DNA from: DATJMJ01 sp035503975
Lineage (GTDB): Bacteria > Actinomycetota > Acidimicrobiia > Acidimicrobiales > Palsa-688
Reading direction: 5' to 3'
Length of the DNA stretch: 18,006 nucleotides
NCBI GenBank assembly: GCA_035503975.1
Contig: DATJST010000233.1
Span: 1-18,006, forward strand
Below the pieces are notes generated by a model. The model did no database searches. It was not told the DNA's origin and saw only the letters and a list, made by a program, of their open reading frames with translations. Within the stretch, counting starts at the first letter, position 1. Every line of letters begins with the position of its first letter. Shown piece by piece: positions 7,522 through 15,577 of the stretch. The position numbers and the translations under genes were made by a program.

Positions 7522-8799
7522 ATGACTACTACCGCCACTGCCGGTGAGACCGACTGCGACGTACTCGTTGTAGGTTCAGGCCCGGCCGGCGCCTCGTGCG
7601 CCTACTGGCTCGCCAAGCAGGGCCACGACGTGGTGCTGCTCGAACGCAAGGCCTTTCCCAGGGAAAAGACCTGCGGCGATGGGCTGACGCCGCGGGCTGT
7701 GCTCCAGCTGCGTGACATGGGGCTCGGCCAGGAGCTGGCGGGCTGCCACCGCTATGCCGGGCTGCGGGCACACGGCTTTGGCCGCACGCTCGACTTGGCG
7801 TGGCCCGACACCAAGGGTTTCCCCGCCTACGGCTACGTGGTCACCCGCAAGGACCTGGACGGGCTGGTGGCGGGGAACGCGGTCAAGGCCGGCGCGGCGC
7901 TCTGGGAGCACACCGAAGCCGTGGAGCCCGTCGCCGAGGGGAGCACCTTGCGGGGCGCGCGCGTCATGGCCAAGGGTGAGGACGGCCACAGCGGCACGGT
8001 GACGGCCCGCTACGTCGTCGTCGCCGATGGCGCCAACTCCCGTTTCGGCTGGGCGCTCGGCAACCAGCGCAACCGTGCCTACCCCCAGGGGATGGCGCTG
8101 CGCGGCTACTGGACCTCCCCCCGCCACGACGAGCCCTGGATCGATTCGTGGCTCGACCTGCGCGACGAGTCCGGTAAGGTCATGCCCGGCTACGGGTGGA
8201 TCTTCCCGGTCGGGGACGGCCGGGTGAACGTGGGCGTAGGCCTGCTCACCACCGCTGATGCATGGAAGGGCGCCAACACCACCCGGATGCTCGAGTCGTT
8301 CTGCGCCATGGTGCCCAAGTCCTGGGAGATCCGGCCCGAGACCTGCCTGGGCCCGGCCACCGGGGGCCGGCTGCCGATGGGCCTGGCCGTAGCACCTCGT
8401 TCAGGTCCCGCCCACCTGGTGGTGGGGGATGCGAGCGGGATGATCAACCCGTTCAACGGGGAGGGCATCTCCTACGGTTACGAAACCGGCCGCCTGGCGG
8501 CGTCGGTCCTCCACGACGCATTGTCGAGCGGTGACCCGGGCGCCTTGCGCACCTACGAGGAGCGCCTGGAGGCGGAGTACGGTCTTTACTACCGCGTCGG
8601 GCGCGGGTTTGTGCGGGCGATCAGCCGGCCTCAGGTGATGAAGGTCGCCGTGGCCACCGGGATGCACGGCCGGCCGATAATGGAGTGGCTGTTGCGGATC
8701 ATGTCCAACATGCTCAGGCCCGACGAGCTGGGCCCGGCAGAGGCGGCTTACCGGGCGCTGCTCGCCTACGCCCGGTTGAAGAAGCCGTCGGGTAAGTAG
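7522..8799 (+). CDS. FAD-dependent geranylgeranyl reductase family protein (MenJ-like)
   Basis: Predicted flavoprotein that reduces double bonds in a polyprenyl chain. 425 aa. The N-terminal dinucleotide-binding motif is VLVVGSGPAGASCAYWLA (14-31), with the acidic end of strand two at LLERK. PREKTCGDGL (47-56) is typical of the geranylgeranyl reductase family. A second FAD motif, GDASGMINPFNGEGISYG, begins near residue 302. Its position, divergent from nuoA, suggests the substrate is the respiratory quinone: the family includes mycobacterial MenJ, which saturates one isoprene unit of menaquinone. The alternative is a role in membrane lipid or chlorophyll-type side-chain reduction, and the sequence alone cannot distinguish them. 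It starts at an ATG with a good Shine-Dalgarno. It ends 13 bp from the convergent hemL, and no hairpin terminator is seen there. Confidence 0.88.
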   Translation: MTTTATAGETDCDVLVVGSGPAGASCAYWLAKQGHDVVLLERKAFPREKTCGDGLTPRAVLQLRDMGLGQELAGCHRYAGLRAHGFGRTLDLAWPDTKGFPAYGYVVTRKDLDGLVAGNAVKAGAALWEHTEAVEPVAEGSTLRGARVMAKGEDGHSGTVTARYVVVADGANSRFGWALGNQRNRAYPQGMALRGYWTSPRHDEPWIDSWLDLRDESGKVMPGYGWIFPVGDGRVNVGVGLLTTADAWKGANTTRMLESFCAMVPKSWEIRPETCLGPATGGRLPMGLAVAPRSGPAHLVVGDASGMINPFNGEGISYGYETGRLAASVLHDALSSGDPGALRTYEERLEAEYGLYYRVGRGFVRAISRPQVMKVAVATGMHGRPIMEWLLRIMSNMLRPDELGPAEAAYRALLAYARLKKPSGK

Positions 8800-8812
8800 C
8801 GTCCGCGGCGGC

Positions 8813-10144
8813 TCAGGTGCTCGCGGCGACCCGGCGCGCCACCTCGGCGAAAGCGCTGACAGTCGCCTCCAGGTCGGCGTCGGTGTGGGCCAGGCTCGGG
8901 AACAGCACCTCGTAGGGACCGGGGGCGATGGCGCTACCGGCCTCGAGCAGGCCCCGCATGAGCGGTGCGTACACGCCGGTGGCCACGGCGGCGCGGGCCT
9001 CGTCGTAGTCTCCGACGCGCCCCGGACCACCGAAGATGCCCACCAGCGGCCCGGCGACGGGCACGCTGACCTGCAGCCCGGCCTCGGCTGCGGCCGCGGC
9101 AAGCCCGGCGGCCAGGCGCCCGGCGTTCAGCGCGAGTTGCTTGTAGGCGTCGTCGTCCAGCAGGGAAAGCACGACCGCGCCTGCTGCTGTGGCAAGGGGG
9201 TTGCCCGACAGGGTGCCGGCTTGGTACACGCGCCCATTTGGTGCGAGCTGCTCCATCAGGTCCTGGCTGCCGCCGAAGGCGGCCAGGGGCAGCCCGCCGC
9301 CCACGACCTTGCCGAAGCACCACAGGTCCGGCTGCAGCCCGAAAAGTGCCGACGCGCCCCCCGGGCCGACCCGGAAACCAGTGATCACCTCGTCGAATAT
9401 GAGCAGGGTGCCGGAGCGGTCGCAGGCGGCGCGCAAACCCTCGAGGAACCCAGGCCGGGGCGGGACGAGCCCCATGTTGGCGGCGATGGGCTCGACGATG
9501 ACGGCGGCCACGTCCGTAGCGATGTCGGGGACCTTGTTGTAGGGGACCACCAAAGTCTCGGCCACAGCCGCCTTGGGCACACCGGCCGACGCCGGCAGCC
9601 CGAGACTGGCGACGCCGCTCCCGCCTCCGGCCAGCAGGCCATCGCTGTGGCCGTGGTAGCAGCCCGCAAAGACCACGACACGGTCGCGACCGGTGGCCGC
9701 TCGGGCCAGCCGCACGGCCGACATGGCCGCCTCGGTGCCGCTGCTCACCAGCCTTACCTGTTCACAACCCGGCACCCGCGCGCATATGGCCTCGGCGAGG
9801 CGCACCTCACCGGGGGTGGGCGCCCCAAAGGTCGTGCCAGCCAGGGCCGCCTGGCGGATGGCGCCAACCACCTGGGGATGGGCGTGGCCGAGGATCGACG
9901 CTCCGTAGGACTGCACGTAGTCGATGTAGCGCCGGCCGTCGGCGTCCCAGACGTAAGCGCCTTCGCCCCGGGTCACGAAGTAAGGCTGGCCGCCCACCGC
10001 CTTGAAGGCTCGCACGGGGGAGTTGACACCGCCAGGAGTCACCCGGGTGGCGCGCCCCCAGAGCTTGGCGTTGGTGCTGGCCTCCCTGCCGGCCTCACTG
10101 CCGGCGCCATTGGCGCCAGTGCCGGCAGCGACGGGCTCACTCAA
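8813..10144 (-). CDS. hemL: Glutamate-1-semialdehyde 2,1-aminomutase
   Basis: PLP enzyme converting glutamate-1-semialdehyde to 5-aminolevulinate, the last step of the C5 route into heme. 443 aa, close to the family length. It shows TPGGVNSPVRAFKAVGGQP (36-54), SSGTEAAMSAVRLARAATGR (134-153), GCYHGHSD (161-168), DEVITGFRVG (251-260) and the PLP-binding K279 in CFGKVVGGGLPLAAFGG. The TTG start (10144-10142) overlaps the hemB stop as TTGA. The next in-frame candidate lies inside the conserved core and would truncate it, so TTG is needed. Residues 6-20 are a Gly/Ala-rich leader. It is the downstream gene of a hemB-hemL pair and presumably depends on the hemB promoter and coupling. Confidence 0.97.
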   Translation of the reverse strand: MSEPVAAGTGANGAGSEAGREASTNAKLWGRATRVTPGGVNSPVRAFKAVGGQPYFVTRGEGAYVWDADGRRYIDYVQSYGASILGHAHPQVVGAIRQAALAGTTFGAPTPGEVRLAEAICARVPGCEQVRLVSSGTEAAMSAVRLARAATGRDRVVVFAGCYHGHSDGLLAGGGSGVASLGLPASAGVPKAAVAETLVVPYNKVPDIATDVAAVIVEPIAANMGLVPPRPGFLEGLRAACDRSGTLLIFDEVITGFRVGPGGASALFGLQPDLWCFGKVVGGGLPLAAFGGSQDLMEQLAPNGRVYQAGTLSGNPLATAAGAVVLSLLDDDAYKQLALNAGRLAAGLAAAAAEAGLQVSVPVAGPLVGIFGGPGRVGDYDEARAAVATGVYAPLMRGLLEAGSAIAPGPYEVLFPSLAHTDADLEATVSAFAEVARRVAAST

Positions 10145-11124
10145 CGGTCGAGGAGCTCGGCGATCTCGCCGGCGAAGTAGGTCAGCACAAGGTCGGCACC
10201 GGCGCGCTTGATGGCGTTGAGCTGTTCCAGCGCCACGGCGGTGCCGTCCACCCAGCCGCGCTCGGCCGCTGCCTTGACCATCGCGTACTCGCCGCTCACC
10301 TGGTAGGCGGCGATAGGCACCTGCACCGCCTGGCGGACGGCGGCGATCAGGTCGAGGTACGGCAGGGCCGGCTTGACCATGACAATGTCGGCGCCCTCGG
10401 CCACGTCAAGCCCGACCTCTCGGAGCGCTTCGCGCCGGTTGCGGGGGTCCTGCTGGTAGGCCTTGCGGTCGCCCCCGCCGGCGATCGTCACGTCGACCGC
10501 TTCGCGGAACGGCCCGTACAAGGCGGAGGCAAATTTGGCGGCGTAGGCGAGGATGCCGACCTCCTGGTAGCCCTCGCCATCGAGCGCTGCGCGGATGGCG
10601 CCCACCTGGCCGTCCATCATCCCGCTCGGTGCCACCATGGCTGCACCCGCCTTGGCCTGGGCCACCGCCACCCGGCCGTACAGGGCCAGCGTGGGGTCGT
10701 TGGCGACGCTACCCCGTTCGTCGAGCACGCCGCAGTGGCCGTGGTCGGTGTACTCGTCCAGGCACAAGTCGGCGATCACCACCATGCTGTCGCCCAGTTC
10801 CTGGCGCAGGTTGGCCAGGGCCAGCTGGGCTACGCCCTCGGCTGACCAGGCCTCGCTTCCTTCGGCGTCCTTGCGCTCCGGCACGCCGAAGAGCACCAGG
10901 GCCGGGATGCCGAGGTCGCACAGGCGCCTGGCCTCCTTGCACAAGGACTCCTGAGTGTGCTGGACAACACCGGGCAAAGAAGTAACCGGCCGTGGCTCGC
11001 TGATGCCCTCGCGCACGAACAAAGGAGCGACCAGGTCCTTCACCGAAAGCGTGGTCTCGGCTACCATATCGCGTAAGACCGCTGAGCGCCGCAGACGGCG
11101 CATGCGGGTCTGGGGGTATGCCAT
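10141..11124 (-). CDS. hemB: Delta-aminolevulinic acid dehydratase (porphobilinogen synthase)
   Basis: Condenses two 5-aminolevulinate molecules to porphobilinogen. 327 aa, full length. The two active-site lysines are K197 (ILAYAAKFASALYGP) and K251 (DIVMVKPALPYLD). The metal-site stretch DLCLDEYTDHGHCGVL (119-134) has C121, D123 and C131: two of the three zinc cysteines of E. coli-type enzymes, with Asp in place of the third. The start is ATG at 11124, followed by MAYPQTRMRRLRRS, a typical family N-terminus. It is divergent from cydA and followed by hemL with a 4-nt overlap. Confidence 0.97.
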   Translation of the reverse strand: MAYPQTRMRRLRRSAVLRDMVAETTLSVKDLVAPLFVREGISEPRPVTSLPGVVQHTQESLCKEARRLCDLGIPALVLFGVPERKDAEGSEAWSAEGVAQLALANLRQELGDSMVVIADLCLDEYTDHGHCGVLDERGSVANDPTLALYGRVAVAQAKAGAAMVAPSGMMDGQVGAIRAALDGEGYQEVGILAYAAKFASALYGPFREAVDVTIAGGGDRKAYQQDPRNRREALREVGLDVAEGADIVMVKPALPYLDLIAAVRQAVQVPIAAYQVSGEYAMVKAAAERGWVDGTAVALEQLNAIKRAGADLVLTYFAGEIAELLDR

Positions 11125-11136
11125 GGCAGCAGGTTA
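11125..11136 (-). promoter_or_regulatory. Possible leaderless promoter (-10) for hemB-hemL
   Basis: On the minus strand, TAACCT (11136-11131) fits TANNNT and is followed by exactly 6 nt before the hemB ATG. This is the same geometry as at nuoA. AAAGGG lies further up, too far to be a good ribosome binding site. No clear -35 is present. Suggestive only. Confidence 0.3.
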
Positions 11137-11229
11137 CCCTTTTGCCGGGCCGCTCGGGACCTTTGCCCCTAGCCGCGCCCCACGCCCTCACCTTACGGTT
11201 GTTTCGCGCTTTTGTCGGCCGGTCACAGC

Positions 11230-11266
11230 GGAGGTGGCAATGTCGTTAGTAACTGAGGAGCGGTAA
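11230..11266 (+). promoter_or_regulatory. Candidate 8-codon leader ORF with ribosome binding site before cydA
   Basis: GGAGG (11230-11234) is spaced 5 nt from an ATG at 11240 that opens an ORF of eight codons, MSLVTEER, ending with TAA at 11264-11266. The stop is two bases before the cydA GTG. The two GAG codons of the leader supply the GAGGAG that serves as the cydA Shine-Dalgarno. Translation of the leader could therefore mask or re-deliver ribosomes to cydA. The palindrome GTTAGTAAC (11245-11253) lies inside it. TACGGT (11194-11199) is a possible -10. I see no recognisable Rex-type (TTGTGA...TCACAA) operator in this 144-bp divergent region. Confidence 0.4.
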
Positions 11267-11268
11267 CA

Positions 11269-12675
11269 GTGCAACTACTACTGGCCCGCTGGGAATTTTC
11301 GGTGGTGACGATATTCCACTTTTTCTTTGTGCCGCTGACTATAGGGCTCGGTTTCATGGTCGCGCTCATGCAGACGCTCGCGTACCGCCGCCGGGGCCCG
11401 CAGGAGGGTGCGGACTGGGACCGCCTGAGCCAGTTCTTCGGGCGGCTGTTCTTGATCGAGCTGGCTGTCGGGGTCGCGACCGGCATCACCCTGGAGTTCC
11501 AGTTCGGCCTCAACTGGTCGGCCTACTCCATCTTCGTAGGCAATATTTTCGGCGCGCCGCTGGCGATTGAGGCGCTGCTGGCGTTTTTCATGGAATCCAC
11601 CTTTATCGGGCTTTGGATCTTCGGGCGCGGGCGGCTGTCGCCTCTGCTGCACCTGCTTTCGATCTGGATGGTAAGCCTCGGGACAGTACTTTCGGCTCTT
11701 TTCATATTGGCCGCCAACTCCTGGATGCAACACCCCGTCGGTTACAAAGTGGTGCACGGCCAAGCGGTCCTGACCAACTTCTGGGCGATCCTCGGGAACC
11801 CCATGTTGTGGGGTTCGTTCACTCACACCGTGTTCGGCGCGCTGGCCACAGCAGCGGCTCTCGTGCTCGGCATTAGCGTGTGGAGAGCCCGGCGGGCTGC
11901 CACCGGCTCCGACGAGCGGCGAGCGTTCCTATCCTCGAGCCGCTTTTCGTCAATGTTCCTGCTCGTGACAACCGTGCTCGTGGCTATATCGGGTGACCTT
12001 CAAGCTCGGCTCATGGATATTTACCAGCCGATGAAGATGGCAGCCGCCGAAGCGCTCTACACGACCAAGTCCGGGGCGAGCTTCTCGCTCTTCACGGTAG
12101 GCAACCTGAAGGGCCAGGCCGTGTTCCAGATCCGGGTGCCGCACCTGCTGTCGCTGATCGCCGACCTGTCGTGGAACGGCCAAGTACAGGGGATCAACAA
12201 CATCCAGGCGAGCGAGGCCGCCAAGTACGGCGCTGGCAGCTACACGCCCGTGATCCCGCTCACGTACTGGTCGTTCCGGGCTATGGTCGGTGCGGGGATC
12301 TTGATGATCGCGCTCGGCGCGTGGGGCCTGTGGCTGTCACGGCGTGGTGGCACGGCGCGTTTTGCCGAGCACCGCTGGTTCCTCCGCGCCGCCGTTGCGG
12401 GGATGGCACTACCTTTTATCGCCAACTCTTCAGGGTGGATCTTCACCGAGGCGGGCAGGCAGCCCTGGATCGTTTACGGGCTGATGACGACCGCAAAGGG
12501 CGTTTCCACCGTGCCCACGGGTGACCTGGTGCTGACGCTGGTGGCGTTCATACTGGTTTACGCGGCGATCGGAGCGGCCGACGCTTGGTTGCTCGTGCGC
12601 GCGGCCCGGCGCGACCTCGACGACACCGGCCACGACGGCGTCGAAGGGGCCTCCGTCGCGGGCCTTATCTACTAG
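11269..12675 (+). CDS. cydA: Cytochrome bd ubiquinol/menaquinol oxidase subunit I
   Basis: Heme-bearing subunit of the high-affinity terminal oxidase in the cytoplasmic membrane; it oxidises quinol and reduces O2. 468 aa, a short Q-loop form (E. coli CydA is about 522). Predicted heme ligands are H17 (TIFHFFFVP), H186 (GSFTHTVFG) and M339 (YWSFRAMVGAG). Conserved acidic residues E101 and E109 lie in APLAIEALLAFFMESTFIG. The quinol-site pair K256/E261 falls in GDLQARLMDIYQPMKMAAAE, and GRQPW is at 396-400. The start is GTG at 11269, with GGAG 8 nt upstream. The stop is 12 nt before the cydB start. Heme identity at each site follows from family knowledge, not from this sequence. Confidence 0.97.
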   Translation: MQLLLARWEFSVVTIFHFFFVPLTIGLGFMVALMQTLAYRRRGPQEGADWDRLSQFFGRLFLIELAVGVATGITLEFQFGLNWSAYSIFVGNIFGAPLAIEALLAFFMESTFIGLWIFGRGRLSPLLHLLSIWMVSLGTVLSALFILAANSWMQHPVGYKVVHGQAVLTNFWAILGNPMLWGSFTHTVFGALATAAALVLGISVWRARRAATGSDERRAFLSSSRFSSMFLLVTTVLVAISGDLQARLMDIYQPMKMAAAEALYTTKSGASFSLFTVGNLKGQAVFQIRVPHLLSLIADLSWNGQVQGINNIQASEAAKYGAGSYTPVIPLTYWSFRAMVGAGILMIALGAWGLWLSRRGGTARFAEHRWFLRAAVAGMALPFIANSSGWIFTEAGRQPWIVYGLMTTAKGVSTVPTGDLVLTLVAFILVYAAIGAADAWLLVRAARRDLDDTGHDGVEGASVAGLIY

Positions 12676-12687
12676 GGAGGGGCGGCA

Positions 12688-13746
12688 GTGTACTTTTCCA
12701 GCCTCAACACGACGTGGTTCGCCCTGATCGGCTTGCTGTGGGCGGGTTACATGTTCCTGGACGGCTTCGACTTCGGCGTCTGCATCGTGGCGCCGTTCGT
12801 GGCTCGTGACGACATCGAGCGGCGCCTCTGCCTCAACGCGATCGGGCCTGTGTGGGACGGCAACGAGGTGTGGCTGCTCACTGCCGGCGGCGCGACGTTT
12901 GCCGCCTTCCCACTTTGGTACGCGAGGCTGTTCTCCGGGTTTTACATCGCGCTTTTCCTGGTGCTGCTCGCGCTCATCGCGCGCGCAGTCTCGTTCGAGT
13001 TCCGGGCGAAGCACAGCAGTCAGGCATGGCAGGACTTTTGGGGGTGGGCCAATTTCGCCGGCAGCCTCATCCCCGCGATCGTTTGGGGAGCGGCGTTCGT
13101 CGACCTGGTGCACGGCGTCCCGCTCACCTCGGGCGGGGTTTACAAAGGCGGCCTCATCGGGCTGCTGCACCCTGTGGCCCTCGTCGGGGGCTTGTCCAGC
13201 CTGGCCCTGTTCAGCCTGCACGGGGCCGCCTTTTTGAGCCTGAAGACGGCCGGCGAACTGTCCTCCCGAGCCCGGCAGGCAGCCGTCTACATCGGCGTTG
13301 CCGCCACTGCGCTGCTCGTGGCGACCGTGGCCTGGGTCGCCGTCGCCGGCCGCCCGGACGTGCCCGGTGCCGTGAGCGCCGGGTTGCCACTCGTCCTCGC
13401 CGTCGTCGCCATCGTGGCTGTGGCCGCCGCGACAGTGCTGCTGGCCTATCGGCGCGAAGGGTGGGCGTTCGCCGCGACCGGCGCTGCCATACTCATGGCG
13501 ATGGGAGCGATCTTCGCCCGCATGTTCCCAGATGTGCTGCCGGCCAGCAACCGCGCCGCGTACTCCATCACCATCCAGGGCTCGGCCTCTCAGCACAACA
13601 CATTGGTGGTGATGACCGTTGTCGCGGCTATCTTCACTCCGTTCGTGCTGCTCTACCAAGGCTGGACGTACTGGGTGTTCCGCCAGCGCCTCAGCCGCCC
13701 CGGCACCGGCGAGGTCCCGCCTCGAGCCGCCGCCGGCAGTGGGTGA
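12688..13746 (+). CDS. cydB: Cytochrome bd oxidase subunit II
   Basis: Integral-membrane partner of CydA. 352 aa with about eight to nine hydrophobic helices. Family signatures are GYMFLDGFDFG (20-30) and GPVWDGNEVWLLTAGGATFA (53-72), followed by an FPLWYARLFSGFY segment. FEFRAKHSSQAWQDFWGWAN matches the cytoplasmic loop seen in homologues. The GTG start follows GGGAGGGG at good spacing. The C-terminus is a short Pro/Arg/Ala-rich tail that overlaps the proposed cydD start by 8 nt. Confidence 0.97.
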   Translation: MYFSSLNTTWFALIGLLWAGYMFLDGFDFGVCIVAPFVARDDIERRLCLNAIGPVWDGNEVWLLTAGGATFAAFPLWYARLFSGFYIALFLVLLALIARAVSFEFRAKHSSQAWQDFWGWANFAGSLIPAIVWGAAFVDLVHGVPLTSGGVYKGGLIGLLHPVALVGGLSSLALFSLHGAAFLSLKTAGELSSRARQAAVYIGVAATALLVATVAWVAVAGRPDVPGAVSAGLPLVLAVVAIVAVAAATVLLAYRREGWAFAATGAAILMAMGAIFARMFPDVLPASNRAAYSITIQGSASQHNTLVVMTVVAAIFTPFVLLYQGWTYWVFRQRLSRPGTGEVPPRAAAGSG

Positions 13747-15577
13747 CAGCCCGGCTGAGGCGTACCGGTCTCCTCGGGAGCTGCGCCGCGTACTAGCCGC
13801 CTTGCCCGGCGTCCGCGCCCACGTGGCGGTCTCGGTGGCGGCCGGCGTTTGCGGCTCGGCTGGCGCTGTCGTCCAGGCCGTGGCCCTGGCTCACCTCTTG
13901 GCCAGTGCCATGCCAGACGCTGCGAGGACCGACCGGACTGGGTGGTTCGTGCTGCTCGCCTGTGGCTTCGTGGCCCGGGCCGCGATGGCACTGGCCGGCG
14001 AGTTGGTTGCCGGGACCGGCGCGGGCCGGGCCAAAACGGCACTGCGTAGCCGGCTGGTGGACGCCGCGGTGAAGTCGGTCCCCGGCCTCGGCACGCCAGG
14101 CGGGTCTGCCGCGCCCGGCCTCAGCACGTCTGGCGGGGATCCTCCTAGCGGTCCTGGCGAACTGGCCGCCCTCGCGGCCAGGGGCCTGGACGCCTTGGAC
14201 GTTTACCTTGGCCGTTGCCTGCCCGACATGGTCCTCGCCGCCGTGGCCCCCCTCGCTCTCCTCGTCGCCGTGGGCGTCATGGACTGGCTGTCGGCGCTGG
14301 TCCTGGCGGTAGTGGTCGGCCTGTTCCCGGTGTTCGGCGCGCTCGTCGGGCAAGCCAGCTTGCGCTTGGCGGCCGACCGCTGGGCTCGGATCGAGGCACT
14401 CGGGCGGCACGTGGCGGACCTATTTCTCGGGCTGGCCACGCTCCGTGCGTTCGGGCAGGCCCCACGTCAGCGGGAGCGCTTCCGAGCGCTCAACGAGGCC
14501 CTGGCCCGCTCCACCACCCGGGCGCTGCGGGTGAGCTTTCTTTCCGCGCTCGTGCTCGACACCTTGGGCTCTGTGTCGGTCGCCCTTGTCGCCGTCCCGC
14601 TCGGCCTCCGGCTTCTCACCGGCTCGGTCCCGCTTACGGCTGCCTTGGCGGTCCTGATCGTGGCCCCTGAGGTATTGCTGCCTATGCGCCGGGCGAGCGC
14701 CGGGTTCCACGAGAGCACCGAAGGGCTGGCGGCAGCGAGTCGCGCCCTGGCGGTCACAGGTCTCCCCGAGAGGCGCCGAGAACTCGGTTTGCTTGCCCCC
14801 GCGCTGGCCGCGCGTGCCCCGGTGGTCCCCGCGCCGGCCGGCTCGGTGCCGGCGCCGCAAGGCACGGTGCCGGTCGCGCCGGTGGCCGGGGCCGTCGCAT
14901 TGCGTGCGGCGAGCGTCGTCCTCCCGGGTCGAGCGGCGCCGGTCCTGAAAGCGGCCGACCTCGTGCTCCAGCCCGGGGAGCACATCGTGCTTGCCGGGCC
15001 GAGCGGGGTGGGCAAGACGACCCTGCTGGCGCTGCTGCTCGGCTTTGTACGCCCGACCGAGGGCGCCGTCGTGGTCGACGGACAAGACCTGGCCGACCTA
15101 GAGCTTGCCGACTGGCTTTCACGTGTCACTTACTTGCCTGAGCACCCAGTGCTCCTGGACGGGACCCTGGCAGAAAACTTACGGCTGGCCGAGCCATCGG
15201 CCAGCGACGCGGAGCTAATGGGTGCGCTCGCCGAAGCCGGTGCCGCGGACTTTGCCACCCGATGGCCGGACGGTCTGGCTACGCCGCTCGGCAACGGGGG
15301 GAGGGCCGTGTCAGCAGGAGAACGCCAGCGGATCGCCATCGCGCGGGCCCTGCTACGCCGCCGCCCGCTCTATCTGCTCGACGAGCCGACGGTCCATCTT
15401 GACGACGCCACGGAGGGTCATGTCTTGGCATCTCTTGGCCGCGTGCTCAGCGGGCAGAGCGCCGTCATCGTTTCGCACCGGGCCGCCGTACAGCAACTGG
15501 CGGACCGTGTGCTCACTATCGAGGGGGCGCACCTCGTAGACGCCCAGCCACTTGTGAGCGCGGGGGCACCCGCTTGA
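13739..15577 (+). CDS. cydD: Heme/thiol-type ABC exporter subunit CydD
   Basis: One half of the CydDC ABC exporter needed for cytochrome bd assembly; it is linked to cysteine/glutathione or heme handling in the cell envelope. 612 aa from GTG 13739. An earlier ATG at 13619 would only add shadow sequence from inside cydB, and no strong ribosome binding site helps either choice. The membrane domain (about 1-340) has the family-type stretch GELAALAARGLDALDVYLGR (140-159). A Pro/Ala-rich linker spans 351-387. The nucleotide-binding domain has Walker A GPSGVGKT (420-427), ABC signature VSAGERQR (about 524-531), Walker B LYLLDEP (D548, E549) and the H-loop histidine in IVSHR. The Q-loop position reads LPEHP, with E468 where Gln is usual. 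A duplicated Gly/Pro loop is inserted at 115-136. It is followed by cydC with a TTGA overlap. Confidence 0.93.
   Translation: MGDSPAEAYRSPRELRRVLAALPGVRAHVAVSVAAGVCGSAGAVVQAVALAHLLASAMPDAARTDRTGWFVLLACGFVARAAMALAGELVAGTGAGRAKTALRSRLVDAAVKSVPGLGTPGGSAAPGLSTSGGDPPSGPGELAALAARGLDALDVYLGRCLPDMVLAAVAPLALLVAVGVMDWLSALVLAVVVGLFPVFGALVGQASLRLAADRWARIEALGRHVADLFLGLATLRAFGQAPRQRERFRALNEALARSTTRALRVSFLSALVLDTLGSVSVALVAVPLGLRLLTGSVPLTAALAVLIVAPEVLLPMRRASAGFHESTEGLAAASRALAVTGLPERRRELGLLAPALAARAPVVPAPAGSVPAPQGTVPVAPVAGAVALRAASVVLPGRAAPVLKAADLVLQPGEHIVLAGPSGVGKTTLLALLLGFVRPTEGAVVVDGQDLADLELADWLSRVTYLPEHPVLLDGTLAENLRLAEPSASDAELMGALAEAGAADFATRWPDGLATPLGNGGRAVSAGERQRIAIARALLRRRPLYLLDEPTVHLDDATEGHVLASLGRVLSGQSAVIVSHRAAVQQLADRVLTIEGAHLVDAQPLVSAGAPA
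14081..14146 (+). repeat. In-frame 33-bp duplication in cydD
   Basis: Two copies of a 33-bp unit lie head to tail (14081-14113 and 14114-14146). Their first 24 bases match at 21 positions, and the ends have diverged. They encode PGLGTPGGSAA and PGLSTSGGDPP in a predicted loop of the CydD membrane domain, where homologues usually have a shorter segment. Confidence 0.8.

Noticed and set aside
8800..8812. Terminator between the reductase gene and hemL
   Set aside because: Only 13 bp without a stable hairpin or T-run.
11125..11268. Rex-type redox operator between hemB and cydA
   Set aside because: Searched by eye for TTGTGA...TCACAA-like dyads because cyd and nuo are Rex targets in Streptomyces; only a lone GGTCACA half and GTTAGTAAC were seen, which is not enough.
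13619..13738. Upstream ATG start for cydD
   Set aside because: The added 40 residues are a frame shadow of cydB (Ser/Ala/Pro-rich, no family similarity); GTG at 13739 fits the overlap pattern of neighbouring genes.
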